This document shows positions 42,952-51,436 of a stretch of 64,000 bases of DNA, one piece after another. Under the pieces are notes generated by a model that had not been told where the DNA came from, made no database searches, and saw nothing but the letters and a program-made list of their open reading frames with translations. The position numbers and the translations under genes are program-made. Positions within the stretch are counted from its first letter, which is position 1. Every line of letters begins with the position of its first letter. The DNA is from Luethyella okanaganae (GTDB lineage Bacteria > Actinomycetota > Actinomycetes > Actinomycetales > Microbacteriaceae): assembly GCF_042660285.1 (NCBI RefSeq), contig NZ_JBHSTP010000004.1, positions 186,001-250,000 on the forward strand, given 5' to 3'.

Positions 42952-44403
42952 TTAGCTCGTGCTGGGCACGGCAGCATCGTCTGAGGCGGCATGTGCCGGC
43001 ACGGTCGCCACGAGCGGCGCGCCCAGCACCGTTGGTCGAGGTCCACGGGTACCCCAGATTGCGAACGTGCAGGCAAGCACGGGGAGGGCGAAGGCCAGCA
43101 TCGGTGCGACGAGCATCCCGAGGAATACCGCGTACCCGAAGCCGATGAGCACGCTGACGGCGATGCGGGTGCGGCGCGGCCCGCGAAGTCGCGGGGTCAT
43201 CCACCATGCGATCGCCGTTCCGGCGAGAACGGATGCGACGGCGAAGCCAGGCGCCATGCCATCCCAGGCCGGCGCGTTCAGGTAGGCGACTGCGACGGCC
43301 ATGAACGACAAAGCGACAAGGGTCGACGGCCACCAGATATGGGCGGGGCTCCTCCGCGTCCGCGCCAACGTCCGCGTCGCAGCGATGAGACCGATCGCTG
43401 CCAGAAGGGGCATCGCCGAGACGAGTGCGATCGTGATGCCTCGTCCCATGGCGACGGTTCCATCGACGGCTCCCGGCGACCAGCGTGAGCCCGTCAACGC
43501 GTACGCGATTCCGACAGCGCTGGTGATGGCAGCGATCCAGGACAGGGTCCGTGCAAGCGTCCTCGTTCGCAGCGGGAAATCGCCGGGAGCGGCGGTGGGT
43601 GCCACGGCGTGTTCCGTGGAGCGCGACTTTCTGACGGGAATGATTGTGCTGACGGGAACGATTGCGAGCAACGCGAGCCCTGCTGCGGCGATCGCCGATG
43701 CGTATGGCGTGATGAGGGCAAGTCCGATGACGGGTACGACGATGGCACCCGAGAGGAGGGCACACCCGGCGCGGACGACACTGCGCAGCCGAGTCCCCTC
43801 CAGGAGCGCGTCGACGAGCAGCCCGGTAGCCGCGGCACCCAGCATCCAGGCGACGACGAAAAGCGGCGCCCACAGGGCAGCGAGCCCGGTCGACGGTGCC
43901 CCTCGATCCGCGGCGTCGAAGCCCATGCCCCAGCCGATCTGAGTCAGCGCGGCAAGAGGAAGGGCCATCGCCAGCAGCCCGAGGACCGCGAGAACGCGGG
44001 GCTCGGAGACGAGCCCGCGGTGCCGAGCCAATGAGAGCGCACCGACGGCGACGAGTCCAGGACACACTGCGACCGACAGCAGCGGGAGCATCCATCCCAC
44101 GCCGACAGTAGCAAGGGGATAGGGCGCCCAGACCATGAGCGCGCCCGCCACCGCCGAGATCGCCAGCGCGGCGAGGGCGGTCCAGAGAGCGAGCCGTGCA
44201 TCCAGCCGTGCCCCAAGACCGTAGACGACCGCCGAGTACCGCTCACCGACGGACGGGGCCGTTCGGCCCTGGCGCTCCGCATTATCAAGCATGATTCCCA
44301 GCAGCACGGCCTCGTTGTCGTCTCGCCACGACTTCGGATACCACCGCAGCAGTCGATGGAACCGCTCTTCCGCTGACTTGCCCATCTCTCCGGGCGTGTT
44401 CAC
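42952..44403 (-). CDS. Polytopic membrane protein under PadR control
   Basis: 483 residues from a GTG. Residues 1-60 are soluble (ERFHRLLRWYPKSWRDDNEA, a start often seen in PadR-linked membrane proteins), followed by about twelve hydrophobic segments arranged as pairs. No transporter signature is recognisable. The start overlaps the PadR stop (GTGA). The last codons are near the IS1595 flank but the gene seems complete. Likely part of a drug- or envelope-stress response; function unknown. Confidence 0.8.
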   Translation of the reverse strand: MNTPGEMGKSAEERFHRLLRWYPKSWRDDNEAVLLGIMLDNAERQGRTAPSVGERYSAVVYGLGARLDARLALWTALAALAISAVAGALMVWAPYPLATVGVGWMLPLLSVAVCPGLVAVGALSLARHRGLVSEPRVLAVLGLLAMALPLAALTQIGWGMGFDAADRGAPSTGLAALWAPLFVVAWMLGAAATGLLVDALLEGTRLRSVVRAGCALLSGAIVVPVIGLALITPYASAIAAAGLALLAIVPVSTIIPVRKSRSTEHAVAPTAAPGDFPLRTRTLARTLSWIAAITSAVGIAYALTGSRWSPGAVDGTVAMGRGITIALVSAMPLLAAIGLIAATRTLARTRRSPAHIWWPSTLVALSFMAVAVAYLNAPAWDGMAPGFAVASVLAGTAIAWWMTPRLRGPRRTRIAVSVLIGFGYAVFLGMLVAPMLAFALPVLACTFAIWGTRGPRPTVLGAPLVATVPAHAASDDAAVPSTS

Positions 44404-44753
44404 GTCGGCACGACCTTCTGGGCGATGAAAGCGAAGCGATGCGTTGCCAGACGCGCTCGCGCGACCTGGATCAGCTGTTCGAGGGCCACGACCTCATCCG
44501 CCAGCCGTACAGATCCCTCTTCGGTGATCCTGTAGTAGCGACGTGCACGGCCGCTGACGATCTCTTCGCCGTCGGCGGTGACGAGTCCTTCGCGTTCGAG
44601 GCGCTCCAGTACCGCATACAACGTCGTGACCTTCAGAGAGACCCGACCGCCCGACGCAACCGTCGCATCTCGCATGATCTCGTACCCATGGCGACGCTGA
44701 TTCGCCAGGGCTGTCAGTACCCAGAACGCGGGTTGTGTGAGAGAGGACGCCAT
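44400..44753 (-). CDS. PadR family transcriptional regulator
   Basis: 117 residues from the ATG at 44753 (MASSLTQPAFWVLTALANQR); an upstream in-frame ATG lies beyond the promoter and is less likely. The winged helix includes HGYEIMRDA, LKVTTLYAVLERLEREGLV and RARRYYRITEEG. It is the short PadR form with one C-terminal helix. It is cotranscribed with the membrane protein it overlaps and probably represses that operon by binding the palindrome at 44783-44802. Confidence 0.92.
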   Translation of the reverse strand: MASSLTQPAFWVLTALANQRRHGYEIMRDATVASGGRVSLKVTTLYAVLERLEREGLVTADGEEIVSGRARRYYRITEEGSVRLADEVVALEQLIQVARARLATHRFAFIAQKVVPT

Positions 44754-44802
44754 ATCCTCATATATATACCCATTTATGGAGTATGACAATATCGGTTGTC
44801 AT
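44754..44802 (-). promoter_or_regulatory. Promoter and candidate PadR operator
   Basis: On the minus strand, TTGTCA (44784-44789) and TATATA (44761-44766) are 17 bases apart, an unusually good sigma-70-type pair for this genome. A perfect palindrome ATGACAA-N6-TTGTCAT (44783-44802) covers the -35 box. The expected start of transcription falls within a base or two of the ATG, so the mRNA may be leaderless, although GAGG precedes the codon. Confidence 0.75.
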
Positions 44803-44943
44803 GAGGAGATCGAATCGATGGCAGATCGTTGAAATGAGGAGACCGACTTCACCCGCCGATGGACAACTGCAACCACCGACGACGACAGTCGACTCCACGG
44901 CGGCGGGCGCGTGATGAAAGCTCCGTGCGGCGGCCGGGTGAGA

Positions 44944-46596
44944 TCACGGCAGCAGCCAACGGCCCAGCCAGCGCTCCGCGTCGTCCAGGCCCACCCCTCC
45001 GCCCCGCCAGGCGAGATGACCATCTGGTCTCACGAGGAACTGGGCGCACTCCCCCGGCCGTACGCCGAGCCGCCGATGCACGATCCCACCCGGGTCGGAG
45101 AGCGGCTCGCCCATGCCGGGAGCGCGACGATCCGTGCCGTTAGGGGGCACGGGGGCGACGGAGGCACTCGAGGTGAGGCGATGCACGGTGACCCATCCGG
45201 GTCGGCGTGCGATGACCCCCGCGGCATCCGCCGCGCGCCAGCGACGTTCCGGTCCAACGAGCAGCAGATGAAAGCCGGGCATGCCCAACACCTCGTGCAG
45301 ACTCGCCGGCATCCCGTCGCGCATCAGCGGAGCATCGGGCATGCGGTCGCCCGCGACGGGGCCACGCCATGGCGGGCGCCTCCAGGGAGCGACGGCCGGA
45401 CTCCCTCGATACGAGATGCCGAGCTCCGAGATCGTGCGGAAGGCCAACGCGCGAACCGCGGGAAACGCCCTCGCCAGCGGCAGCGCGAGTCGTGGCACGA
45501 TATCCCTCATCACGCTCACCACGGTGGCGTCGGAGGTCGCGACCCGGTAGGCACGGTCAGTGAAGGAGCGCACCAGCTCGCCGACCGGCTCGCGCTCCGC
45601 GGCGTAGCTGTCGAGCAACGACTCCGGTGACGCGCCGGAGCAGACCCCGGCCAGTTTCCAGGCGAGGTTGACAGCGTCCTGGATGCCCGTGTTCATGCCC
45701 TGTGCGCCGGCAGGACTGTGCACATGGGCGGCGTCGCCCGCCAGGAACACCCGTCCGTCGCGGTAGTGCTCGGCCCCGCGATTGGCGAGATGGAAGACGG
45801 TCATCCACACCGGGTCGCGCAGGCGCAGCGGCTCGGAGGTCGCCGAGGCGACGATTTGCCGCAACTCGCCGAGCGTCGCCTCGTCGGTGCCGCCGTTCGC
45901 ATCGCCTTTCCGCCGCATCGCGATGAGACGCCACGTCGCCTCGCCCTCGAGGGGGAAGAAGAGCAGCGGCCCGGCGCGGGTGAGAAACGCATGTGCGACG
46001 CCGGGCTCGAGCCCGTCGACCTCGAGATCAGCGAGTAGGAACGTCTGTGGGTATCGTGCCCCAGAGAACGGGATTCCAGCGAGTTCGCGCACCGCGCTGT
46101 GCGCGCCGTCGCAGCCGACGAGATACCGTGCCCGTACCCGGAGCGACGCTCCGTCCACCTCGAGCGTGCACTCGACGAGGTCCTCCTCACGCGAGAGCGC
46201 GGTCAGCGCGGCACCACGCTCCACCAGGACGCCATCGGCCGCGAGATGCTCGATGAGCACCCGTTCGGTCTCGGCCTGCGACAAGAAGAGGAGGTAGGGG
46301 TAAGCCGTGTCGGCGATCCCGATGTCGAAGAGCCCGAAGGCGAGGATGTCGCCACGCATATGCAATCGCAGCTGCGTCGCCGGATTGCCCGCCGCGACCA
46401 GCGCGGGGGTGACACCGAACGGGGCGAGCACCTCGAGCGTGCGCGGCTGCACTCCCAGGGCTCGCGACTCGCGCACGGGACCGGACTGCCGATCCACGAT
46501 CCGGAAGGACGCCCCGGCTGCGTTCAGTCCCGCGGCGAGCGCAAGCCCCGTCGGTCCTGCGCCGACGATGAACACGTCGACATCGGCCGTTGTCAT
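44944..46596 (-). CDS. FAD-dependent aromatic monooxygenase (PheA/TfdB type)
   Basis: 550 residues from the ATG at 46596. FAD loop GAGPTG at 12-17, the DG motif in YLVGCDGAHSAVRE, and the second FAD motif in VFLAGDAAHVHSPAGAQGMN. The C-terminal 120 residues form the thioredoxin-like domain usual in phenol hydroxylases and polyketide-tailoring enzymes. It stands alone, so the substrate (a phenol, rifampicin-like drug or polyketide) cannot be predicted. Confidence 0.9.
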   Translation of the reverse strand: MTTADVDVFIVGAGPTGLALAAGLNAAGASFRIVDRQSGPVRESRALGVQPRTLEVLAPFGVTPALVAAGNPATQLRLHMRGDILAFGLFDIGIADTAYPYLLFLSQAETERVLIEHLAADGVLVERGAALTALSREEDLVECTLEVDGASLRVRARYLVGCDGAHSAVRELAGIPFSGARYPQTFLLADLEVDGLEPGVAHAFLTRAGPLLFFPLEGEATWRLIAMRRKGDANGGTDEATLGELRQIVASATSEPLRLRDPVWMTVFHLANRGAEHYRDGRVFLAGDAAHVHSPAGAQGMNTGIQDAVNLAWKLAGVCSGASPESLLDSYAAEREPVGELVRSFTDRAYRVATSDATVVSVMRDIVPRLALPLARAFPAVRALAFRTISELGISYRGSPAVAPWRRPPWRGPVAGDRMPDAPLMRDGMPASLHEVLGMPGFHLLLVGPERRWRAADAAGVIARRPGWVTVHRLTSSASVAPVPPNGTDRRAPGMGEPLSDPGGIVHRRLGVRPGECAQFLVRPDGHLAWRGGGVGLDDAERWLGRWLLP

Positions 46597-46691
46597 GTCC
46601 TCTAACCTACGCCGTCCTACTCCGGTCGCCCATCAGTGTCGATCCTCGCTTTCCCCGCCAGGGGGTGCTGTAATTCAAAGGTGGAGAAGGC

Positions 46692-47339
46692 ATGTCCCGA
46701 CGGCAGCTGACACGCGAACGCATGGTCGCTTGGCAGATCGAGCGCCGGGGAATCCGCACGCCCTCCCTGCTGGCCGCGATGGCCACGGTGCCGCGAGAGG
46801 AGTTCGTGCCCGCCGATCTCAGGCCGTTCGCCTACGACGATCGCCCTCTGCCGATCGGCGAGCGGCAGACCATCTCGCAGCCGTACATCGTCGCCCTCAT
46901 GATCGAGGCTGCACATGTCGCGCCGGACTCCCGTGTGCTCGAGATCGGAACGGGAAGCGGGTACGCGGCTGCCGTGCTCGGCACACTGTGCGAAGACGTC
47001 GTCACGATCGAACGGATCCCGGAGCTCGCCGATCAGGCCCGGAGCAGGCTCGTCCGTCTGGGCTACGGACACGTCAGCGTCGTCGTCGGCGACGGCACAC
47101 TCGGCCTGCCGGACGACGCGCCGTTCGACGCCATCATCTGCGCGGCCGCTGGCCCCGAGATCCCCACGCCCTGGAAGACGCAACTGGCGCCAGGCGGACG
47201 GATCGTCATGCCGCTCACCGGCAGCACCGGGGGGCAGGAGCTCGTGGTCGCGACGAAATCCTCTGACGGCGAATTCTCGCAGCACGGACTCGGCGGCGTC
47301 ACCTTCGTTCCGCTCATCGGAGAGCACGGCTGGAGCTGA
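46692..47339 (+). CDS. pcm: Protein-L-isoaspartate O-methyltransferase
   Basis: 215 residues from the ATG at 46692 with GGAGAAGG upstream. SAM motif VLEIGTGSGYAAAVL and the N-terminal VPREEFVP with the PIGERQTISQPYIVALM stretch are diagnostic. It repairs isoaspartyl residues of aged proteins. The gene is divergent from the monooxygenase. Confidence 0.93.
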   Translation: MSRRQLTRERMVAWQIERRGIRTPSLLAAMATVPREEFVPADLRPFAYDDRPLPIGERQTISQPYIVALMIEAAHVAPDSRVLEIGTGSGYAAAVLGTLCEDVVTIERIPELADQARSRLVRLGYGHVSVVVGDGTLGLPDDAPFDAIICAAAGPEIPTPWKTQLAPGGRIVMPLTGSTGGQELVVATKSSDGEFSQHGLGGVTFVPLIGEHGWS

Positions 47340-47395
47340 GCGGTCGGAGGGGACCCCGATTCAGTGCCGAACTTGTGACTCGTCGATCGGGACCA

Positions 47396-47471
47396 GGAGC
47401 GGAGGCCTTCGGCAGCGGCGAAAGCCGTAATGGCGAAAAGACCTTCCCAAGAGCGCGAAGGCCTCCGCTCC
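47396..47471. repeat. Dispersed palindromic repeat, family A, copy 3
   Basis: Perfect ends GGAGCGGAGGCCTTC and GAAGGCCTCCGCTCC around about 46 bases that include AATGGCGAAAAG. It is the longest and most regular copy and sits between pcm and the TPM-domain gene; the rest of that 262-bp gap shows nothing else. Confidence 0.8.
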
Positions 47472-47601
47472 CGCGATCCGGAACTCCTCGTCACCGAGGC
47501 GCGCGCCGAACAGGGCGACACTTCCCAGCAGACTCATAGGCGGGAAAGTCGAGGAAACCATAGGATCGGAACGGACAGCTACAGATCGAGAAGGTGAACC
47601 G

Positions 47602-49608
47602 ATGCGGGCACGGTGGGCTTTGGGGGCGGCGATCGCTGTCGTCCTGATCGTGGCGGAACCCGTTGTCGCCTGGGCAGAGGATCCCGTCCAGTTCGGATCG
47701 AGTCCCATCGTCGACTCGGTCGGCGCGCTCGACGGCAAGACGGGAGACGTCGAGCAGGCGATCTCCAAGCTCTATGCCGACGACCGCATGCAACTCTTCG
47801 TCGTCTATGTCGACACGTTCAGCAACCCAGCGGACGCCGGGGACTGGGCGAACACCACCGCGGAGCAGAACGGACTCGGCGACAACGACTATCTCCTCGT
47901 CGTGGCCCTGGAGGGGCGCAACTACCAGTTCTCGGTCGCGGCGGGCTCGCCGCTCACCGACGAGCAGATCACCGACATCACGGTCAACAGGATCGAGCCG
48001 AGACTCGTCGACGGCGATTGGGCCGGAGCGACGATCGCGGCAGCCGAGGGGCTCCACGCCAGCCGGAGCGGAACTGGTGGAGGCGGGACGGGGTTCTTCT
48101 GGTTCATACTCATCGCGGCCGTCGCGATCGGACTCGTCGTCTTCTTCGTCGTGCGCGGTCGCAGGAGGAAGCCGGCTGTGCCCGGTGGAACGGCCCCGGT
48201 TCCCGGCGGAATCGGCTCCCTCAGCACGAAGGAACTGAAGCAGCGAGCAGGCAGCGCCCTCGTGCGAACGGACGATGCCGTCAAGACGAGCGAGGAGGAG
48301 CTCGGCTTCGCCGTCGCCTCCTACGGCGTGGAGTCGACGACCGCATTCCAGAGTGCGCTCGACAACGCGAAGGCTCTGCTCTCGCAGGGATTCACACTGC
48401 AGCAGAAACTCGACGACTCTGAGCCGGACTCCGAGGAGCAGCGGCGCGCGTGGTACGCCCAGATCGTCGAGTTCTGCGAGCGGGCCAACGCGGGTCTCGA
48501 CGAACAGGCGGTCGCTTTCGACGAGTTGCGCGCACTCGAGAAGGACATTCCCGGAGCGGTCACCCGCGTTCGCCACGCCGTGTCGACCCAGCAGGCCCGC
48601 CTCGACGCCAGCTCGAGTGCTCTGACGGGGTTCGTCGCGCAGTACACCGACGAGTCGATCGCGACCATCGCGGACAATCCGGGCCAGGCGCGGGATCGCC
48701 TCGGCTTCGCGGCCACCGCCCTGCAATCGGCCGAGGAGGCGAGCACGACCGGCCATGCGAACCAGGCTGCCGTCGCGGTACGCGCCGCCGAGGAATCCGT
48801 CGACCAGGCGAAGCTCCTCGTCGACGCGATCGACCGGCTCGGTTCCGATCTCACGACCGCGCGTCGGTCACTCGATACCGCGATCGCCGATCTTCGGAAC
48901 GATGTAGCCACGGCACGGGCGCTTCCACCTGGAAGCGACGCCTCCGGCGCGGTCGCCGGCATCGTCGCGAGCACCGAACAGACTCTCAGCGAGGTGGGCA
49001 GTCGGCTCTCCGGAGACCGCGTCAACCCGCTCGAACTGATGCAACGCCTCGAACAGGCGAACAGCCAGATCGACGGAGTACTCACGGGCGTGCGGAACGC
49101 CCAGGCCGAGGTTCAGCGCGTTGCGGCCTCTCTCCAGCAGACCATGCTCTCCGCGCGCAGCCGAGCGTCGGCCGCAGAAGATTTCATCACGGCCAGGCGC
49201 GGCGCGGTCGGCGCGGAAGCGCGCACCCGGCTTGCCGAAGCCGGGCGACTCCTCATCCAGGCGGAATCGGCCGCCGCGGCCGACCCTGCTCAGGCGCTCG
49301 TTCTTGCGCAGCGCGCCGACTCTCTTGCCAGCCAATCGATCGAACTCGCGCGTCAGGATGTCGGCGGATTCGCCGAGCAGCTCGGCGGACCCGAGCTGCT
49401 CGGCGGCATGTTCGGCGGCGGTTCGGGGAGCAGTGGCGGTGGCAATGTCATGGGTGCCATCCTCGGCGGCATCCTCATTAATTCGGTCTTCGGCGACGGC
49501 GGCGGACGCTCCCGTTCCGGCGGCATGTCCGGCGGCGGCTTCAGCGGCCCTGGCAGCTTCGGCGGCAGCGGGACACGTTCGCGCCGTGGCGGTGGCGGCC
49601 GCTTCTAG
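47602..49608 (+). CDS. TPM-domain (YgcG-like) membrane protein with long coiled-coil and Gly-rich tail
   Basis: 668 residues. Signal peptide 1-25 ending in VVAWA-ED. The extracytoplasmic TPM domain spans about 28-150 (GALDGKTGDVEQAISKLYAD, NDYLLVVALEGR). A membrane helix is at about 168-190 and is followed by a basic RGRRRKP stop-transfer. About 400 residues of alpha-helical coiled-coil face the cytoplasm, and a glycine-rich end (GGMFGGGSGSSGGG, GGMSGGGFSG) closes the protein. TPM proteins have been linked to membrane stress and photosystem repair. It is 52 bp upstream of pspA in the same direction. Confidence 0.85.
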   Translation: MRARWALGAAIAVVLIVAEPVVAWAEDPVQFGSSPIVDSVGALDGKTGDVEQAISKLYADDRMQLFVVYVDTFSNPADAGDWANTTAEQNGLGDNDYLLVVALEGRNYQFSVAAGSPLTDEQITDITVNRIEPRLVDGDWAGATIAAAEGLHASRSGTGGGGTGFFWFILIAAVAIGLVVFFVVRGRRRKPAVPGGTAPVPGGIGSLSTKELKQRAGSALVRTDDAVKTSEEELGFAVASYGVESTTAFQSALDNAKALLSQGFTLQQKLDDSEPDSEEQRRAWYAQIVEFCERANAGLDEQAVAFDELRALEKDIPGAVTRVRHAVSTQQARLDASSSALTGFVAQYTDESIATIADNPGQARDRLGFAATALQSAEEASTTGHANQAAVAVRAAEESVDQAKLLVDAIDRLGSDLTTARRSLDTAIADLRNDVATARALPPGSDASGAVAGIVASTEQTLSEVGSRLSGDRVNPLELMQRLEQANSQIDGVLTGVRNAQAEVQRVAASLQQTMLSARSRASAAEDFITARRGAVGAEARTRLAEAGRLLIQAESAAAADPAQALVLAQRADSLASQSIELARQDVGGFAEQLGGPELLGGMFGGGSGSSGGGNVMGAILGGILINSVFGDGGGRSRSGGMSGGGFSGPGSFGGSGTRSRRGGGGRF

Positions 49609-49660
49609 CCGACACCGCGGCTGACAATCACAAAGGTACACACTGGGAAAGGAACAGAAC

Positions 49661-50395
49661 ATGGCCAAGCAGTCCATCTTCGGGCGGATCGCCCAGTTAG
49701 CGAAGGCAAACATCAATGCCCTCATCGACTCGGCGGAAGACCCGAAACTGATGCTCGATCAGATGGTGCGCGACTACACCAACAGCATTGCGGATGCAGA
49801 GAGCGCGATCGCCGAGACGATCGGCAACCTCCGTCTTCTCGAGGACGACCACAAGGAGGACGTCGACGCGGCGGCGGAGTGGGGCAACAAGGCCGCCGCC
49901 GCGAGCCGCAAGGCGGATGAACTGCGCGCCGCGGGTGACTCCGCCGGCGCCGACAAGTTCGACGGCCTCGCCAAAGTCGCCCTGGGGCGGCAGATTCAAT
50001 CGGAGAACGAGGCGAAGGCGGCCGAACCGCAGATCGCGTCGCAGACCGACGTCGTCGACAAGCTTAAGAGCGGTCTCAATGCGATGAAGAACAAATTGAA
50101 CGAGCTGTCGAGTAAGCGCGACGAGCTCATCGCCCGCGCCAAGACCGCGCAAGCGCAAGCGCAAGTCATGGATGCCGTCAAGAGCATCGACATCCTGGAT
50201 CCGACAAGCGAGGTGTCGCGCTTCGAGGACAAGATCCGCCGCGAGGAGGCGAAAGTGCGGGGCGCAAGCGAGCTCGCCGCATCGAGCCTCGACGCGCAGT
50301 TCGAGAGTCTGGAAGACATCGGCGAACTCGCCGAAGTCGACGCGCGACTTGCCGCCCTCAAGGTGGGCGGTTCGAGCGGCGCAATCGGCCAGTAG
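49661..50395 (+). CDS. pspA: PspA/IM30 (Vipp1) family protein
   Basis: 244 residues, almost wholly alpha-helical, starting MAKQSIFGRIAQLAKANINA and then LIDSAEDPKLMLDQMVRDYT, the amphipathic helix and hairpin of the ESCRT-III-like PspA fold. It binds and stabilises stressed membranes. Cotranscribed with the TPM-domain protein, whose cytoplasmic coiled coil may recruit it. A hairpin terminator follows at 50409-50461. Confidence 0.93.
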   Translation: MAKQSIFGRIAQLAKANINALIDSAEDPKLMLDQMVRDYTNSIADAESAIAETIGNLRLLEDDHKEDVDAAAEWGNKAAAASRKADELRAAGDSAGADKFDGLAKVALGRQIQSENEAKAAEPQIASQTDVVDKLKSGLNAMKNKLNELSSKRDELIARAKTAQAQAQVMDAVKSIDILDPTSEVSRFEDKIRREEAKVRGASELAASSLDAQFESLEDIGELAEVDARLAALKVGGSSGAIGQ

Positions 50396-50408
50396 CCGGC
50401 TCGCGCCG

Positions 50409-50461
50409 GAGTACGGCGGTTGGACGGCGACAGGTGAGGTCGCCATCCAGCCGCCGTCCTC
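50409..50461 (+). terminator. Hairpin behind pspA
   Basis: 23-base arms (50409-50431 and 50439-50461) with three mismatches and a 7-base loop, 14 bp after the pspA stop. No T-run. It closes the TPM-pspA unit. Confidence 0.7.
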
Positions 50462-50569
50462 GTCTGCGCAGACCTTCGGCACCCGTGGCAGACGAGACGG
50501 TCGGCTCAGACGGACTGCGCGCCGCCAGGACCGCTGGTCGTGCGTCGCACTCTGGAGGATACTGGAGGG

Positions 50570-51403
50570 GTGCCGGCAACGTTCGTGGTGGTCCCTCAGT
50601 GGCAAGGTTCGGTTTCTCCGCGCGCAATGCGCCTTATCGACGGTGCCGAGGCGATCCGGGGCGACCTCCCCGCCTCTGCGACCCGTGTCGTCGAGGTGCC
50701 GGTCGAGGCGGGGGAATCCCTCGACACCGGCGTCATGCGCTTCTCCTCGCTCGTGCGAGTGCGCGAACGAATGCGAGAGGCGCTCCAGGCCGTTCCGGAC
50801 TGGGCTCTGACCGTTGGCGGTGACTGCGCCGTTTCGCTCACCGCGGTCGAGCACGCGATGGTGCGCACCGGTGGCGATCTGGCGGTCGTATGGTTCGACG
50901 CGCATCCCGATCTCAACACCCCAGAGAGCTCCCCCTCCGGCGCCTTCAACGGAATGGTCCTGCGTGCGCTCATCGGAGAGGGGGTACGCGGGCTGATCCC
51001 GGATGCCGGAGCCCGGGTTCTTCCTGAGCGGATCGTGCTGGGGGGTTTGCGTGACGTCGACCCGGGAGAGACCCGTTTCCTCGCGGAACACGGCCTCATG
51101 GCGATCGACACCGACGACCTGCAGTCTCCCGAGTTGCTCGTCGAGGCCGTGCGCGAGACCGGCGCCTCCCGCGTCTTCGTGCACATCGACCTCGACGTGC
51201 TCGATCCGTCGACGATCGCCGGGCTCGCCAGCCCGCTGCCTTTCGGGCTCAGCATTGAGACGCTCACCGAACTCGTCACCGCCCTGCGCGCGGAGTTCCC
51301 GCTGGCCGGCGCCTCGATCGTAGGCTTCTCACCGGTGTCGCCGCTCGCGGCGGAGGACGACCTGCCGAGCATCCTGCGCATCATCGGGGCTCTGACACGC
51401 TGA
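50570..51403 (+). CDS. Arginase/agmatinase/formiminoglutamase family hydrolase
   Basis: 277 residues from the GTG at 50570 (VPATFVVVPQWQGS); a GTG at 50540 would be ten residues longer. Metal-binding motifs: GGDCAVS, WFDAHPDLN and HIDLDVLDPS, giving a binuclear manganese site. The usual first histidine in GGDHS is replaced by cysteine (GGDC), which is seen in some formiminoglutamase-like and guanidinobutyrase-like proteins. Substrate specificity is therefore uncertain. Monocistronic or cotranscribed with the following crotonase (33 bp). Confidence 0.85.
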   Translation: MPATFVVVPQWQGSVSPRAMRLIDGAEAIRGDLPASATRVVEVPVEAGESLDTGVMRFSSLVRVRERMREALQAVPDWALTVGGDCAVSLTAVEHAMVRTGGDLAVVWFDAHPDLNTPESSPSGAFNGMVLRALIGEGVRGLIPDAGARVLPERIVLGGLRDVDPGETRFLAEHGLMAIDTDDLQSPELLVEAVRETGASRVFVHIDLDVLDPSTIAGLASPLPFGLSIETLTELVTALRAEFPLAGASIVGFSPVSPLAAEDDLPSILRIIGALTR

Positions 51404-51436
51404 CAGGAGAACCGGGACGCGTCCTAGGCTGAAGCC

